From positions 17,453,001 to 17,517,000 of the forward strand of contig CANTUV010000004.1 of assembly GCA_947685225.1 (NCBI GenBank): a stretch of 64,000 nucleotides of DNA, read 5' to 3'. The DNA comes from Garcia nutans. Taxonomy: Eukaryota > Streptophyta > Magnoliopsida > Malpighiales > Euphorbiaceae. The notes beneath the pieces were generated by a model that made no database searches, was not told the DNA's origin, and saw only the letters and a list, made by a program, of their open reading frames with translations. A program made the position numbers and the translations under genes. Shown piece after piece: positions 33,130-43,975 of this stretch (positions are counted from its first letter, which is position 1; each line of letters opens with the position of its first letter).

Positions 33130-34020
33130 AGAGCTGAAGCCAGGGTGAAGACCCGTTCTCAAAAGATGAAGATCCATTTTCAAGGGTGAAGGCCCGATCT
33201 CAAAGGATGAAGATCCATTTTCAAGGGTGAAGACCCGATCTCAAAGGATGAAGATCCATTTTCAAGGGTGAAGACCCGATCTCAAAGGATGAAGATCCAT
33301 TTGCAAGGGTGAAGACCCGATCTCAAAGAATGAAGATCCATTTGTAAGGGTGAAGACCCAATCTCCAAGGATGAAGATCCATTTTGAGGGTGGAAAACCA
33401 CAATGCATGGAATAACCAGAGCAGTCAGATTTCTCAAATTATAAAAGGTCAATCAAATCAATCTCGGGTCCAAGTACCCAAATCAAATCAAGCTCGGGTC
33501 CAAGTACCCAATCCCGGGTCCAAGTACCCAAAATCAATTCAAGCTCGAGTCCAAGTATCCAATCCCGGGTCAAAGTACCCAATCTTGAGTCTAAGTACCC
33601 AAAATCAATTCAAGCTCGAGTCCAAGAACCCAATCTCGGGTCCAAACACCCATTCTCAGGTCCAAGTACCCAAATCAAATCAATCTCGGGTCCAAGTACC
33701 CAAATCAAATCAAGCTCGGGTTCAAGTACCCAATCCCGGGTCCAAGTACCCAAAATCAATTCAAGCTCGGGTCCAAGTACCCAATCCCGGGTCCAAGTAC
33801 CCAATCTCAAGTCAAGTACCCAAAATCAATTCAAGCTCGGGTCCAAGTACCTAAGCTCGGGTCCAAGTACCCAATCTCGGGTCCAAGTACCCAAATCAAT
33901 TCAAGCTCAGGTCCAAGTACCCAATCCCAGGTCTAAGTACCCAATCTCGAGTCCAAGTACCCAAAATCAATTCAAGCTCGGGTCCAAGTACCCAATTTCG
34001 GGTCCAAGTACACAAAACAA
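33130..34020 (+). repeat. Element C 3' UTR tandem arrays
   Basis: Array 1 (about 33135-33390) has six or so ~44-bp units GAAGACCCGATCTCAAAGGA with GAAGATCCATTTTCAAGGG. Array 2 (33450-34015) has many ~17-40-bp units around CTCGGGTCCAAGTACCCAA, some separated by AATCAATTCAAG. The 156-codon ORF over array 2 is a by-product of the repeats. Confidence 0.92.
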
Positions 34021-34084
34021 TTTGCCATCTCAAAAATTAAGTCTTATTGCTTTTCATTCTCTTTCACTAAGGTTTCAGATCATT

Positions 34085-34100
34085 CAAGCAGGGGGCAAAC
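34085..34100 (+). other. Polypurine tract of element C
   Basis: CAAGCAGGGGGCAAAC immediately before the 3' LTR. Confidence 0.93.
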
Positions 34101-36259
34101 TATAGACCCTTAATTTTTTACTCAATCCGATCTAATATGTTTTATTTAGCCCAAAATGATTTTTGTTGTTTAATTGGTCTAAAATAATTTTAATTAAATA
34201 ATTTTTACCTTAGTATCTATTTTTTATTAATAAAAAATGAAAATAAACAAATAAAAATATAAAAATAAAAATAAAAATAAAAATCGGAGTCGGAAAAAAA
34301 ATCGGCAGCGAAAAATGATCGCGCGGGCCCGTTGGCCCAGCAGCAGCTCACCTGCGGGCCCGCTGGAATTTCCTGCGGGCGAGTTATTTCGCCCGCAGGA
34401 AATTCCTGCGGGCTGGCACGCCACGGGCCCGCTGCCACAGTTTTTGCCAGCGCAAATTTTTTTGATCCAAATTTTAGAAACCTAATCCAATTAGGTTTTA
34501 ATTTCTTTTTTTTATTAATATTACTTACCTTAGTTAATTAGGAATAAACAACCTAAAAACCATTATAAATAAGGACCAATAGAACCAAATTGGGGGAGGA
34601 AAAAATTACACAGTGAGTTTGGAAAGTTGAATTCGAAGGTGAAGTGGAAAAGCAAAAACTCAATTCAACTGATTTTTAAGAGAGTAGCAGCACGATTTAA
34701 GCAATTCAAAGGCAACAAAGGCTTGTCTTTGGAGCTAGTTCGTCCAAGAAGAGTTATTTTTTGGAGAATCAACAAAAGAAGGTATGTTAAATTCTTTTTG
34801 ATCTATGTTTTACAGTAGCCAAATCTATAAAATTTAAGGTTCTTTGAATAAAAAATCTTAGAGCTTTAATTTGATTTTTCCAAGATTAAAACACTAAAAT
34901 GTGACCTTCTTTTCTAAAAGGACTTAAAATTGTTATTTTTTCTTCTTAAAAATCTTAAAACTCTAATTGAAAATATTTTTCTACAAAACCAAAATCAAAT
35001 TCTGTTTCTTTCAAATTTTTAAATTAGGTTCTATTTCATTCAAAAAGCCTTCAAAAACATATTTTCTACTTATAAAATCTTCAATTCATGTGTTTAAATT
35101 CATAAAACTTCATAAAATATCAAATTGATTTCTAAAACCCTAAAAATTCTTCATTACCCGTGACCTAAATTTCAAAACCCTAAAATTCAAAATTCAACTT
35201 TTAAACCTAAAATAATGAACCCTAATCCTTTTAAAACCTTAAACCCTAATTTTTATGAACCCTAATCCTTTTAAAATATTAAAAAACTTAAAAACTTAAA
35301 AACTCAAAAATTACACAGTAGCTTAAAGTTCAATAAACCAAAAATCACAAATTAAAGTATTTTAAGGTATTTGTAACCCTAGTTTCATGATTTCATCATT
35401 CAAACCTTGATTTGGTTAATCAAAGAGTCTTACCAATCTTTTAAAACATAAAACCCTAATTTATTTTAATTCCATAAAAAGTCACAGTAGCCATAATTGA
35501 ACTTTTATTTGCTTTATTCAATTCCATATTTACTTATACCTTGATTTATCTTTTATGCTTTAATTTATTTAATTTCTATACTTGATTTATTTAATTTATC
35601 ATGGATGGATGTTTATTTTATTTTATTTAAATACTTTTGATGAATGATTTATTTATGATGAATGATTATTTATTTTTATCAATTAATTTAGACTTCCAAA
35701 AGTTGTAAGAGGTATGTTTCCACTTGGTGGGTACCTCATTATTTAAACATCATGTAATTTAATTTGCTTTTCTATTTTAGAACTTATGTAAAGGGCATGT
35801 TTCTACCTTTTGGTGGGTGTCCTATCTAGGCATGTGATGTAAAGACATGTTTCCATCCTTGGATGGGTGTCCATTTATTTGTTTTGTTTTGTTTAGACAT
35901 TGCTTTGATTTTAATATAATGATGCTTTCTTTTTATTGTGTGTAGTATGGATAATATTATTATATTTAAGAATTTTATAATATTAAGACCTGTAAAGGAG
36001 GCCGGTTCCAATGAACCGGGCGTTGTGGGGGTGCTGGGCCATTTCTCACCTTCCCCACACGTACCCAACTTTCTGAACCCATTAAGGGGTTGCGGATTCT
36101 TTAGGAATCGAGTCATCCACCCCTTTCTTTTTTCCCGGCCCATCCGGGTGGCGTCTCCATTTTCTCTGGACTTAGGTCCGTGTTCTCTAAGGCCCCGAGC
36201 CTAGTGCCGAAGTCGCAAGAACCATTCCACCGGGAGTTTGGGCGAAAATCCCCGCTCAC
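34101..36259 (+). repeat. Element C 3' LTR
   Basis: 2159 bp, starting TATAGACCC (second base changed from the family TGTAGACCC) and ending CTCACA. TATA box at 34564, splice-donor-like AAGAAG|GTATGT at 34781/34782, GC-rich palindrome at 34360-34440. Followed by TSD GTATG at 36260-36264. Confidence 0.93.
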
Positions 36260-36264
36260 AGTAT

Positions 36265-36604
36265 GCTCTTACCTTTTTCTCTCTTGGCTTACAGCGGATG
36301 CTTGAAGAACAAAATAAGAAACTTCAAGAAGAGTTGGCTGCAAGTCGTCAGCAAGCTTCTCATTTTGAAAGTTTATATCATCAATCCGAACAAAATTTCT
36401 GTGACTTCCGATTTCAAGGAATGAGGGATCCCGGTGTTTCTTCATCGAAAGGCTCCGAGACTGATGACCATGAGATCCTTTCGTCTGCTTTTGATGAGGA
36501 CTCCAAGGCAATAGGGGTTTTAGTGCTTCTGCTTCGGATGATCCCGGGACGAGTAATTTGCCCCCTCCTCCAACAGGCGATGGTTTTTTTCAAGACTTTA
36601 TTTG
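36265..36604 (+). pseudogene. Host-2 antisense gene: coiled-coil exon
   Basis: Resumes Host-2 after element C. A CTTACAG acceptor at about 36287-36293 is followed by RMLEEQNKKLQEELAASRQQ and SHFESLYHQSEQNFCDF, a heptad-like coiled coil. An acidic and serine-rich tail then shifts frame near 36510; the other frame gives DDPGTSNLPPPPTGDGFF. It matches Host-1 at 11618-11930. Ath1 is inserted at GTGAC just downstream. Confidence 0.7.
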
Positions 36605-36609
36605 GTGAC
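36605..36609. other. Target site duplication GTGAC, left of Ath1
   Basis: GTGAC precedes the Ath1 LTR and recurs at 43268-43272 after the second LTR. Confidence 0.93.
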
Positions 36610-38447
36610 TGTTTAGGTCATTTTTGTACTAGTTTTTAGTATGATTTTATGTGTGTTTTAGTTAATGTTTTGATTGATTTTTGTTTTAGTTTGTTATTGT
36701 GTTTGTTTTTAGGTTTGAGAGCAAAAACACTCTTGGAAGATCAAAACAGTGAAAAACAGAGCAAAAATGAAGAAACAGGAAGAGACACACCCAGAGACAC
36801 GGCCAAGTCTCTGGCCGTGTCTCACCTAATGAGCAAAACCAAAGAACAGAGCAAGAAAGAGCAAAAATGAAGATCAGTGAGGGACACAAGCAAGGGACAC
36901 GGCCAAGTCACTGGCCGTGTCCCTCCAAAAGAGCTCAAACACGGCCAAGTTGCTTCAACTTGGCCGTGTCTCATTCAATCCAAAGCAAAAGAGGAAGAAA
37001 ATCAATCAGTAGAAGACACAAGCAAGGGACACGGCCAAGTCACGGTCGTGTCACTCAACCAAAGAAGAAAAGAAGAAATCTAAGACAGAAGCAAACACAA
37101 GCAAGGGACACGGCCAAGTCACTAGCCGTGTCCCTCCAAACTTGTCCAACACGGCCATGTCACTCTCAACTTGGCCGTGTCTCTCATGGACCAAAGACTC
37201 AGACACGGCCAAATCTCCTTTAACTTGGTCGTGTCACCTTAAACTCTATAAAATCGTTCGCACGACAGAAAAAAAGCGGGCGGCTAGGGTTTGGAGCAAA
37301 AAAGAAAAGAAAAGAGAAGAGAGGGCACTCCTAACTTGGAATGAGGAGAGAGTGACACTCTCCTTGTCCCTCATCTTCATCCTCCATCTTCATATTCTCC
37401 ATCTTCCATTGACAAGCTTCAATTTGGTTCTTTGGGATCAAGTGTGTCAATAAGCTCTAAAAGGTTGAAGAAGCTTCATTGAAAGGATTGGTGACTTGAG
37501 AAAGCTCCATTCCATCTTCCAAAGGCACAATCAATTAAAGGATTAGTGACTTGAGAAAGCTCTATCCACATTGTAAAGGGAATCAACCATTGAAGAGGCT
37601 TGAGTTCTTCATCATACATCAAGTGGAGCTAGGAGGAAGATTAGCAATCCTACTCTTGGCATCTTCACAAGGGGTTTTTCTATTCTCTCTTTTAATTCAG
37701 TTCAATATTGTTTTTGTTGTATTAAGAGATTGATATTGCAATGAACAATTTGAATTTGTTTTATATTGAGTTGAATGAATGTTTTAAATTGATGATGTTG
37801 AGCTAAATACCCATACCTAGGTTTGTAATATATTTGATTGAATGTCTCGAATTGGTATTTCCATTGATGTTCCCTGTTGATTGGTTGATTGCATTGGAAT
37901 GTATGCTAGGTTGATGGATTAGCTACCTATTGATCTCTATATATTGAATGAACGACCAAGAGGTGAAATCTGATATCGGAATTATGCAATCGACTACCCT
38001 ATGAATGAATTAGAAATATAAGTTCTAGGGTTTCATTAATTTGTTAACGTAAAATAATTGGTTATTGCTAATTCATGAATGTGAGAACTAATGAATTGGT
38101 AATTGACTAATTAACCTTAAGGAACAAATTAATTACAAGGCTGTGTTAATGGATAATTGAGAATTGAGCTTCGGTTGAATGGACCTATGACCCTAGGCAC
38201 TTTCCCAAGAACTGAATTGATCTTGTGCACCCATCACACACATCAAACCCTACGTACGTTAATCTTAGGTTTAAATTGTTATTTTGCATTCCAAACAACA
38301 AACTCTCACTTTTAATTTAATTGCTTTAATTAAGCTATTACGAACCACACATTCTTGGGGAAACGACCTTGGGGCGATCACCATTGCTACAGCTACCTCG
38401 TATACTTGCGAGTGACGCTTTGTAGTAGTGTTAATTCGAGAGCAACA
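36610..38447 (+). repeat. Ath1 5' LTR
   Basis: 1838 bp, TGTTTAGGTC...GAGAGCAACA. U3 holds an array of ACACGGCCAAGTCACTGGCC-type units (36785-37235), directly followed by TATAAAAT at 37247, a plausible core promoter. It is ~50 bp shorter than the 3' LTR because one array unit is missing. Confidence 0.92.
37247..37254 (+). promoter_or_regulatory. TATA box in Ath1 LTR
   Basis: TATAAAAT immediately after the ACACGGCC array; the equivalent in the 3' LTR starts at 42066. Confidence 0.65.
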
Positions 38448-38453
38448 AGTTTT

Positions 38454-38471
38454 TGGCGCTGCTGCCGGGGA
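38454..38471 (+). promoter_or_regulatory. Primer binding site, tRNA-Asp-like, Ath1
   Basis: TGGCGCTGCTGCCGGGGA, two mismatches from the complement of the plant tRNA-Asp 3' end (TGGCGCCGTTGCCGGGGA), six bases after the LTR. Confidence 0.8.
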
Positions 38472-38607
38472 AGGTTGTTAAGTAGTGATAGTTTGATTTT
38501 TCTTTTCATTGTTTGTTTATTTTCTGTGAATTGTTTGTTTGTTTTATTTTTCTTTCAATTTAATTATTTGTTTGTTTTATTTAAGTTGCTAAGTGCCTTG
38601 TGTAAAT

Positions 38608-39813
38608 ATGCAATTTCCAAGGTACGCAGGGGTTTATGACGATAACCCTGATTCTGACATGGCATGGCAATTAGCAGAATTAACGAACCAACTTAAGATG
38701 CTAAGTGCCAGAGGAAGAACACCTATGCCTACTCGTAAAATATGTTCAGCATGTGGCATTGCAGGACATAGCACAAACATGTGTTCATTTGGTTATGGAC
38801 AATATCAAGAGAGGCAAGAGGAAGAATATGCTTATGAAAGTTTCCAGCAAAGGGGTAGAAGTAACCCATATTCCAATCCTTGTAATCCAAATTGGAGAAA
38901 CTACCCAAATTTTTCTTGGGAAAACCAACAGCACATTCCACCTCCAAATTTTTTTCAACCTTACCAGAGAAGTTCTTACTCTCAAGAACAATATTCAAAT
39001 CAAGATTTCCTTAAGAAACCCACTTTGGAAGATAGTTTGAATACCTTCATTCAAATTAGTGCACAAAATCAGATTCAATACAAGACGTCCAAAGTGGAAG
39101 ATGATTTGAATGCTTACATTCAAATTAGCACAGAAATTCAGGAAAGAAGCAATGAGAGGTTAGATTCTTTGGAGGAAACATTGAAGAGGGTGGAAATGCA
39201 ACTTGGGCAACTAGCACATCAACTCCAAGAACATCAAGAGGAGGAATTTCCTAGCCAATTGGAGCAAATAGAGGTAATCACAAATTTTAAGAATAAACAG
39301 GTGATATATAATGATTTTTGTGATTCCTTTGATGCAGGAACTAACAATGAAGAAGATGGCGAAGAAATGCAATCAAACATAGAGAAGTTAATTCATTCAA
39401 AGGAGGAGGAGAATTTGGAAGCATCGACTTCGACAAAATTGCATGAACCTCCAAATCCTTGTATGCCACCAATCTCTTTCCCAAGTAAGTTGAATGCAGA
39501 GAAACAAGGTATGCAACTTTTTGAACTCCATGACATGCCCTATAGTGAAGATAGTGTAGATAAGCTTGAGGTGGCCATGACCATAGAAGTAGAGCCTAAT
39601 TCTTCCAAATTAGAAATTGATGAGGGCAATTTACTAGTGAACAATGAGATTGTTGAGGGAGAATTTCAAATTGCTAAAGAGAATGTAGAACACATTCAAC
39701 CAAACTTGGTTGAACCTAAAAAGACCCCAGGAATTTGGAAAGATGTTTTAGTTGGGGAATACAGTATGCAACAAATTATCATCTCTCCCACTCTTGGTGG
39801 TGAGAACGAGTAG
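38608..39813 (+). CDS. gag: Ath1 gag C-terminal half (Athila-type)
   Basis: Open frame of 401 codons from ATG 38608. A CCHC knuckle CSACGIAGHSTNMC lies about 45 residues in. An N/P/Y-rich stretch (NPYSNPCNPNWRNYPNFSWE) follows, then a predicted coiled coil (RLDSLEETLKRVEMQLGQLA) and a long acidic tail. Athila gag has the same knuckle, YSNxYNPGWRNHPNFSW and EAQIGQLA order. The capsid-encoding N-terminal half is absent, so this is a shortened gag that stayed open. The stop is TAG at 39811; related frame fragments continue to ~39940. Confidence 0.75.
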   Translation: MQFPRYAGVYDDNPDSDMAWQLAELTNQLKMLSARGRTPMPTRKICSACGIAGHSTNMCSFGYGQYQERQEEEYAYESFQQRGRSNPYSNPCNPNWRNYPNFSWENQQHIPPPNFFQPYQRSSYSQEQYSNQDFLKKPTLEDSLNTFIQISAQNQIQYKTSKVEDDLNAYIQISTEIQERSNERLDSLEETLKRVEMQLGQLAHQLQEHQEEEFPSQLEQIEVITNFKNKQVIYNDFCDSFDAGTNNEEDGEEMQSNIEKLIHSKEEENLEASTSTKLHEPPNPCMPPISFPSKLNAEKQGMQLFELHDMPYSEDSVDKLEVAMTIEVEPNSSKLEIDEGNLLVNNEIVEGEFQIAKENVEHIQPNLVEPKKTPGIWKDVLVGEYSMQQIIISPTLGGENE

Positions 39814-41362
39814 AAACCATATAAAACCACGTTGCAAACTGAAAAAGGTTCTTACTACGTCCCTATAGCATTAAAAAATCAAGCTAAGACAACCCTCACA
39901 TGTTCTTTTTGGACAATTGCCCCCCCTAAGAATGCTACCTAAGCTTTTCAATATATTGGGCACTTTTCAAAGTTGCATGGTGTTCATCCTCTTAGTCATG
40001 GGCTCCAATTGCATTATGGGTGGAAGGAGCCTCACACATTGTATTTGGGAACGATGGAAATCAGGTATCATCTAAACTCTCTCTGTAGTATGCATACTCA
40101 CATTGAGGACAATGTGAATTTTTAAGTGTGGGGTGAATTTGGTATTTTATGTTTTTACCTTTAATTTGTTTTTGTTTAAGTTTAGTTAATGTTTTTAATG
40201 TTTTTCGTTGAATAAATGAATGTTGAGAAGTTCAATTGTTTTAAACATTGCTGATAGATGACCTTTGAATTTTTGAAGCATGATTTGGAGAATTGAGTAA
40301 ATTGGGTGCTTATTGTCAATTTTGTTGGTTTTTCCTTGCATTGCAATTAACCTTGTGAGGAATTGAGCCATCAACTTATTATTCTTTTTGTGGGTGAACA
40401 TCATTGATTGATGAATTGCTAGAACTTGCTTTGACATGCATTTTAAGACTACATAAAATTTTTAATTAGGCATCAAGATGATTAAGGCAATTAGGTGAAC
40501 CCACTTTGGCTTAAAAAGACCAACCCTATTTTTAACTTTAGTTAGCCAATTTTGAGCTTATTTTATTTTCCTTTTCTTTCTTTTTCACAACACCATTAGC
40601 TTGAAACTTGTTGTTTAACTCTTACCCTTTCATTAGGTCAAGAGCATTTTAAGAGCGTTTATGACCGAGTGTTGTGTTGAATTAAGTGTGGGGTTAAATG
40701 TAGTAGGTTTAAGATTGCAAAGCAAAACAAAAACTTGTACAAAAACTTGTGTACAAGAAAAATAAAAAAATAGAAAATAAAAAAAATAATAAAAAAAAGT
40801 GTTGTTCTTGTTGATAGGGTTTGGAATTTGTTTGGGAATAATCATTGCAAAATGTAATAAGTGAGTTCCCTTGAAAAGCTCTTTAATGTCAATGGGTATA
40901 TGAGAGGAAGGTGTTTTGGGATTGTTAGTTATACATATGATCGGTTACTTCATTCTTGAAGTGCTCTTGAACTTAATGATTAAGCTTACATTTCCTAAAT
41001 GTCATGCCTTTACCTTAGCCCCATTACAACCAAAAGAAAGACCTTTTGATTGATGCTTGATTGAAATTTAGTGGTGGAGATTTGATTGATAAGCAAGACT
41101 ATGGTAATAATCTTTCATTGATTGTTATGAGTGTAAACACCACCATGATCAAACACTTAAAAGAGTTAGTGAGGGAGTGACAACATTGGTTTTGCATGGA
41201 AAACCACTTAATTGCATGAGTGTCGATTTTGTTTGATTCGATATTGATTGTGGATTTAGGGATAAGGAGGTCTTGATGCATCTTTATAACTCTTGAACTT
41301 AACAAAATTCATCTGGTTAGTGTGTTTTGATTTTAGTCTTGCTTGGGGACAAGCAAAGAGTT
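39814..41362 (+). other. Ath1 region between gag remnant and PPT
   Basis: No pol or env motifs on either strand. A decayed continuation of the frame is visible to about 40120. AAGTGTGGGG recurs near 40122-40132 and 40683-40692 as well as at the PPT, so the PPT word is repeated internally. An A-rich tract lies at 40740-40800. Otherwise AT-rich non-coding sequence. Confidence 0.7.
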
Positions 41363-41376
41363 AAGTGTGGGGTAGT
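41363..41376 (+). other. Polypurine tract of Ath1
   Basis: AAGTGTGGGGTAGT directly before the 3' LTR start TGTTTAGG at 41377; typical of Athila-like elements. Confidence 0.8.
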
Positions 41377-43267
41377 TGTTTAGGTCATTTTTGTACTAGT
41401 TTTTAGTATGATTTTATGTGTGTTTTAGTTAATGTTTTGATTGATTTTTGTTTTAAGTTTGTTTATTGTGTTTGTTTTTAGGTTTGAGAGAAAAAACACT
41501 CTTAGAAGATCAAAACAGTGAAAAACAGAGCAAAAATGAAGAAACAGGAAGAGACACACCCAGAGACACGGCCAAGTCTCTGGCCGTGTCTCACCTAATG
41601 AACAAAACCAAAGAACAGAGCAAGAAAGAGCAAAAATGAAGATCAGTGAGGGACACAAGCAAGGGACATGGCCAAGTCACTGGCCGTGTCCCTCCAAAAG
41701 AGCTCAAACACGGCCAAGTTGCCTCAACTTGGCCGTGTCTCATTCAATCCAAAGCAAAAGATGAAGAAAATCAATCAGTAGAAGACACAAGCAAGGGACA
41801 CGGCCAAGTCACTGGCCGTGTCCCTCCAAAATGATCCAACACGGCCAAGTCACTCCAAACACAGCCGTGTCACTCAACCAAAGGAGAAAAGAAGAAATCT
41901 GAGACAGAAGCGAACACAAGCAAGGGACACGGCCAAGTCACTGGCCATGTCCCTCCAAAGTTGTCCAACACGGCCATGTCACTCTCAACTTGGCCGTGTC
42001 TCTCATGGACCAAAGACTCAGACACGGCCAAGTCTCCTTTAACTTGGCCGTGTCACCTTAAACTCTATAAAATCGTTCGCACGACAGAAAAAAAAGCGGG
42101 CGACTAGGGTTTGGAGCAAAAAAGAAAAGAAAAGAGAAGAGAGGGCACTCCTAACTTGGGATGAGGAGAGAGTGACACTCTCCTTGTCCCTCATCTTCAT
42201 CCTCCATCTTCATCTTCTCCATCTTCCATTGACAAGCTTCAATTTGGTTCTTTGGGATCAAGTGGGTCAATAAGCTCTAAAAGGTTGAAGAAGCTTCATT
42301 GAAAGGATTGGTGACTTGAGAAAGCTCCATTCCATCTTCCAAAGGCACAATCAATTAAAGGATTAGTGACTTGAGAAAGCTCCATCCACATTGCAAAGGG
42401 AATCAACCATTGAAGAGGCTTGAGTTCTTCATCATACATCAAGTGGAGCTAGGAGGAAGATTAGCAATCCTACTCTTGGCATCTTCACAAGGGGTTTTTC
42501 TATTCTCTCTTTTAATTCAGTTCAATATTATTTTTGTTGTATTAAGTGATTGATATTGCAATGAACAATTTGAATTTGTTTTATATTGAGTTGAATGAAT
42601 GTTTTAAATTGATGATGTTGAGCTAAATACCCATGCCTAGGTTTGTAGTATATTTGATTGAATGTCTTGAATTGGTATTTCCATTGATGTTCCTTGTTGA
42701 TTGGTTGATTGCATTGGAATTTATGCTAGGTTGATAGATTAGCTACCTATTGATCTCTAGATATTGAATGAAGGACCGAGAGGTGAAATCAGATATCGAA
42801 ATTATGCAATTGACTACCCTATGAATGAATTAGAAATATAAGTTCTAGGGTTTCATTAATTTGGTAATGTAAAATAATTGGTTATTGCTAATTCATGAAT
42901 GTGAGAACTAATGAATTGGTAATTGACTAATTAACCTTAAGGAACAAATTAATTACAAGGCTGTGTTAATGGATAATTGAGATTTGAGCTTTGGTTGAAT
43001 GGACCTATGACCCTAGGCACTTTCCCAAGAACTGAATTGATCTTGTGCACCCATCACACACATCAAACCCTACGTACGTTAATCTTAGGTTTAAATTGTT
43101 ATTTTGCATTCCAAACAACAAACTCTCACTTTTAATTTAATTGCTTTAATCAAGCTATTACGAACCACACCTTCTTGGGGAAACGACCTTGGGGCAATCA
43201 CCATTGCTACAGCTACCTCGTATACTTGCAAGTGACGCTTTGTAGTAGTGTTAATTCGAGCGCAACA
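41377..43267 (+). repeat. Ath1 3' LTR
   Basis: 1891 bp; near-identical to the 5' LTR except for one extra ACACGGCC array unit around 41820-41870 and scattered substitutions. TATA box at 42066. Followed by TSD GTGAC. Confidence 0.92.
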
Positions 43268-43272
43268 GTGAC

Positions 43273-43588
43273 CTACCACCACCCTCTTAGTAATATGTAA
43301 ATATTGTAACTCTTTTTATTTTTTATTTTTATCTTTATTGCTCTAACTTTTGCCTATTCCGCCCATGCGGGTTTCAGAACTAGCGAGCTATCCTAATTTT
43401 TGCCTAAGCTGCCCTTGCTGGTTTTCAACTTAGCGGACTCTTTTTTTTATCACTCTAACTTTTGCCTAGTCCGCCCATGCGAGTTTTCGAAACTAGCGAG
43501 CTGTCCTAATTTTTGCCTAAGCTGCCCTTGCGGGTTTTCAACTTAGCGGACCTTTTTTTTAATTCTTTCTTCACAGATTTGGCTTTAG
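43273..43588. repeat. Host-2 intron-like stretch with stem-loop repeats (4 copies)
   Basis: Resumes Host-2 after Ath1. Stem-loop copies at about 43353-43383 (CCTATT/AACTAG), 43403-43433 (CTAAG/CTTAG), 43465-43496 (CTAGT/ACTAG) and 43516-43546 (CTAAG/CTTAG), each with a CCC..GGG inner pair. Then a pyrimidine tract and the acceptor TTTAG before 43589. Confidence 0.8.
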
Positions 43589-43975
43589 GAGCGTCTCTGT
43601 TTGCTTGATACTCCCTCCATGAACTTTGTCAGATACTTGCCACGTCATCATTCTGCTAGAAAGCTACTCCATCCTGCTTCTTCATATGCTGACTGGGTCG
43701 ACTGGATCCACTCACACTCTGAAGTCAATGTCCATTGGTTGGTACCTTGGTGGAAGATTTCTCGTATCACCATGCGGACATACTTGATGTACATTCCCCT
43801 TGCTGCTCTTCGTCAAGGTACATGCTATGATCCTCGCCGACTTGGGCATCAGTATGGAGCTGAGCTTCGTGATTCTAACTTTGCTCCTGACCTAGACATG
43901 CCTTGCTTGACTGAAGCCTACTTGGATTGGTTAAGGCAAAGCTGGCCTGTACGTTACACTTATAGACTGCCATAG
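43589..43975 (+). CDS. Second antisense gene, intact C-terminal exon, Host-2
   Basis: Open from the acceptor to TAG 43973-43975: ERLCLLDTPSMNFVRYLPRH, ARKLLHPASSYADWVDWIHS, NVHWLVPWWKISRITMRTYL, ALRQGTCYDPRRLGHQYGAE, AYLDWLRQSWPVRYTYRLP. It is homologous over its full length to the broken Host-1 exon. W/Y-rich with a YDPRRLGxQYG block, reminiscent of the C-terminal part of DUF7745 proteins of plant mobile elements. It lies opposite to pol. The gene is split by insertions, so no full protein can be made here, but this exon has no lesion. Confidence 0.6.
   Translation, partial: ERLCLLDTPSMNFVRYLPRHHSARKLLHPASSYADWVDWIHSHSEVNVHWLVPWWKISRITMRTYLMYIPLAALRQGTCYDPRRLGHQYGAELRDSNFAPDLDMPCLTEAYLDWLRQSWPVRYTYRLP

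Larger units (their letters stand above)
25910..36259 (+). mobile_element. Element C: complete gag-only Tat-family retrotransposon (10.35 kb)
   Basis: Complete insertion with LTRs 25910-28078 and 34101-36259, TSD GTATG, tRNA-Arg PBS, leader, one gag frame (29261-30652), a pol-less spacer, tandem-repeat 3' UTR and PPT. The two LTRs are very similar by eye, so insertion is fairly recent. There is no protease, RT, RNase H or integrase, so mobility would require pol in trans. It is inserted into the antisense gene of Host-2. Confidence 0.93.
36610..43267 (+). mobile_element. Ath1: complete, non-autonomous Athila-like element (6.66 kb)
   Basis: LTRs 36610-38447 and 41377-43267, TSD GTGAC, a tRNA-Asp-like PBS, a partial gag frame and a PPT. 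No RT, integrase or env-like gene. The gag type and the AAGTGTGGGG purine motif are Athila-like. It is inserted in Host-2 between the coiled-coil exon and the second antisense gene. Confidence 0.9.

Noticed and set aside
33384..33854. 156-codon ORF over the C 3' UTR array (and 60534-61074 in B, 33610-33810 minus)
   Set aside because: Composed wholly of short tandem repeats (RVQVPNPGSKYP-like); opens in several frames and both strands because of repeat periodicity.
35938..36204. Recurring ~80-120-codon ORFs at LTR ends on both strands (e.g. 21870-22302, 46308-46592, 48748-49014, 63120-63335)
   Set aside because: They overlay U5 ends of LTRs in both orientations and follow LTR conservation, not coding constraint.
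38729..38998. Minus-strand ORFs opposite the Ath1 gag
   Set aside because: Shadows of the plus-strand gag frame.
40195..41305. Minus-strand ORFs in the Ath1 3' region
   Set aside because: Short, AT-driven, no motif; expected by chance in this composition.
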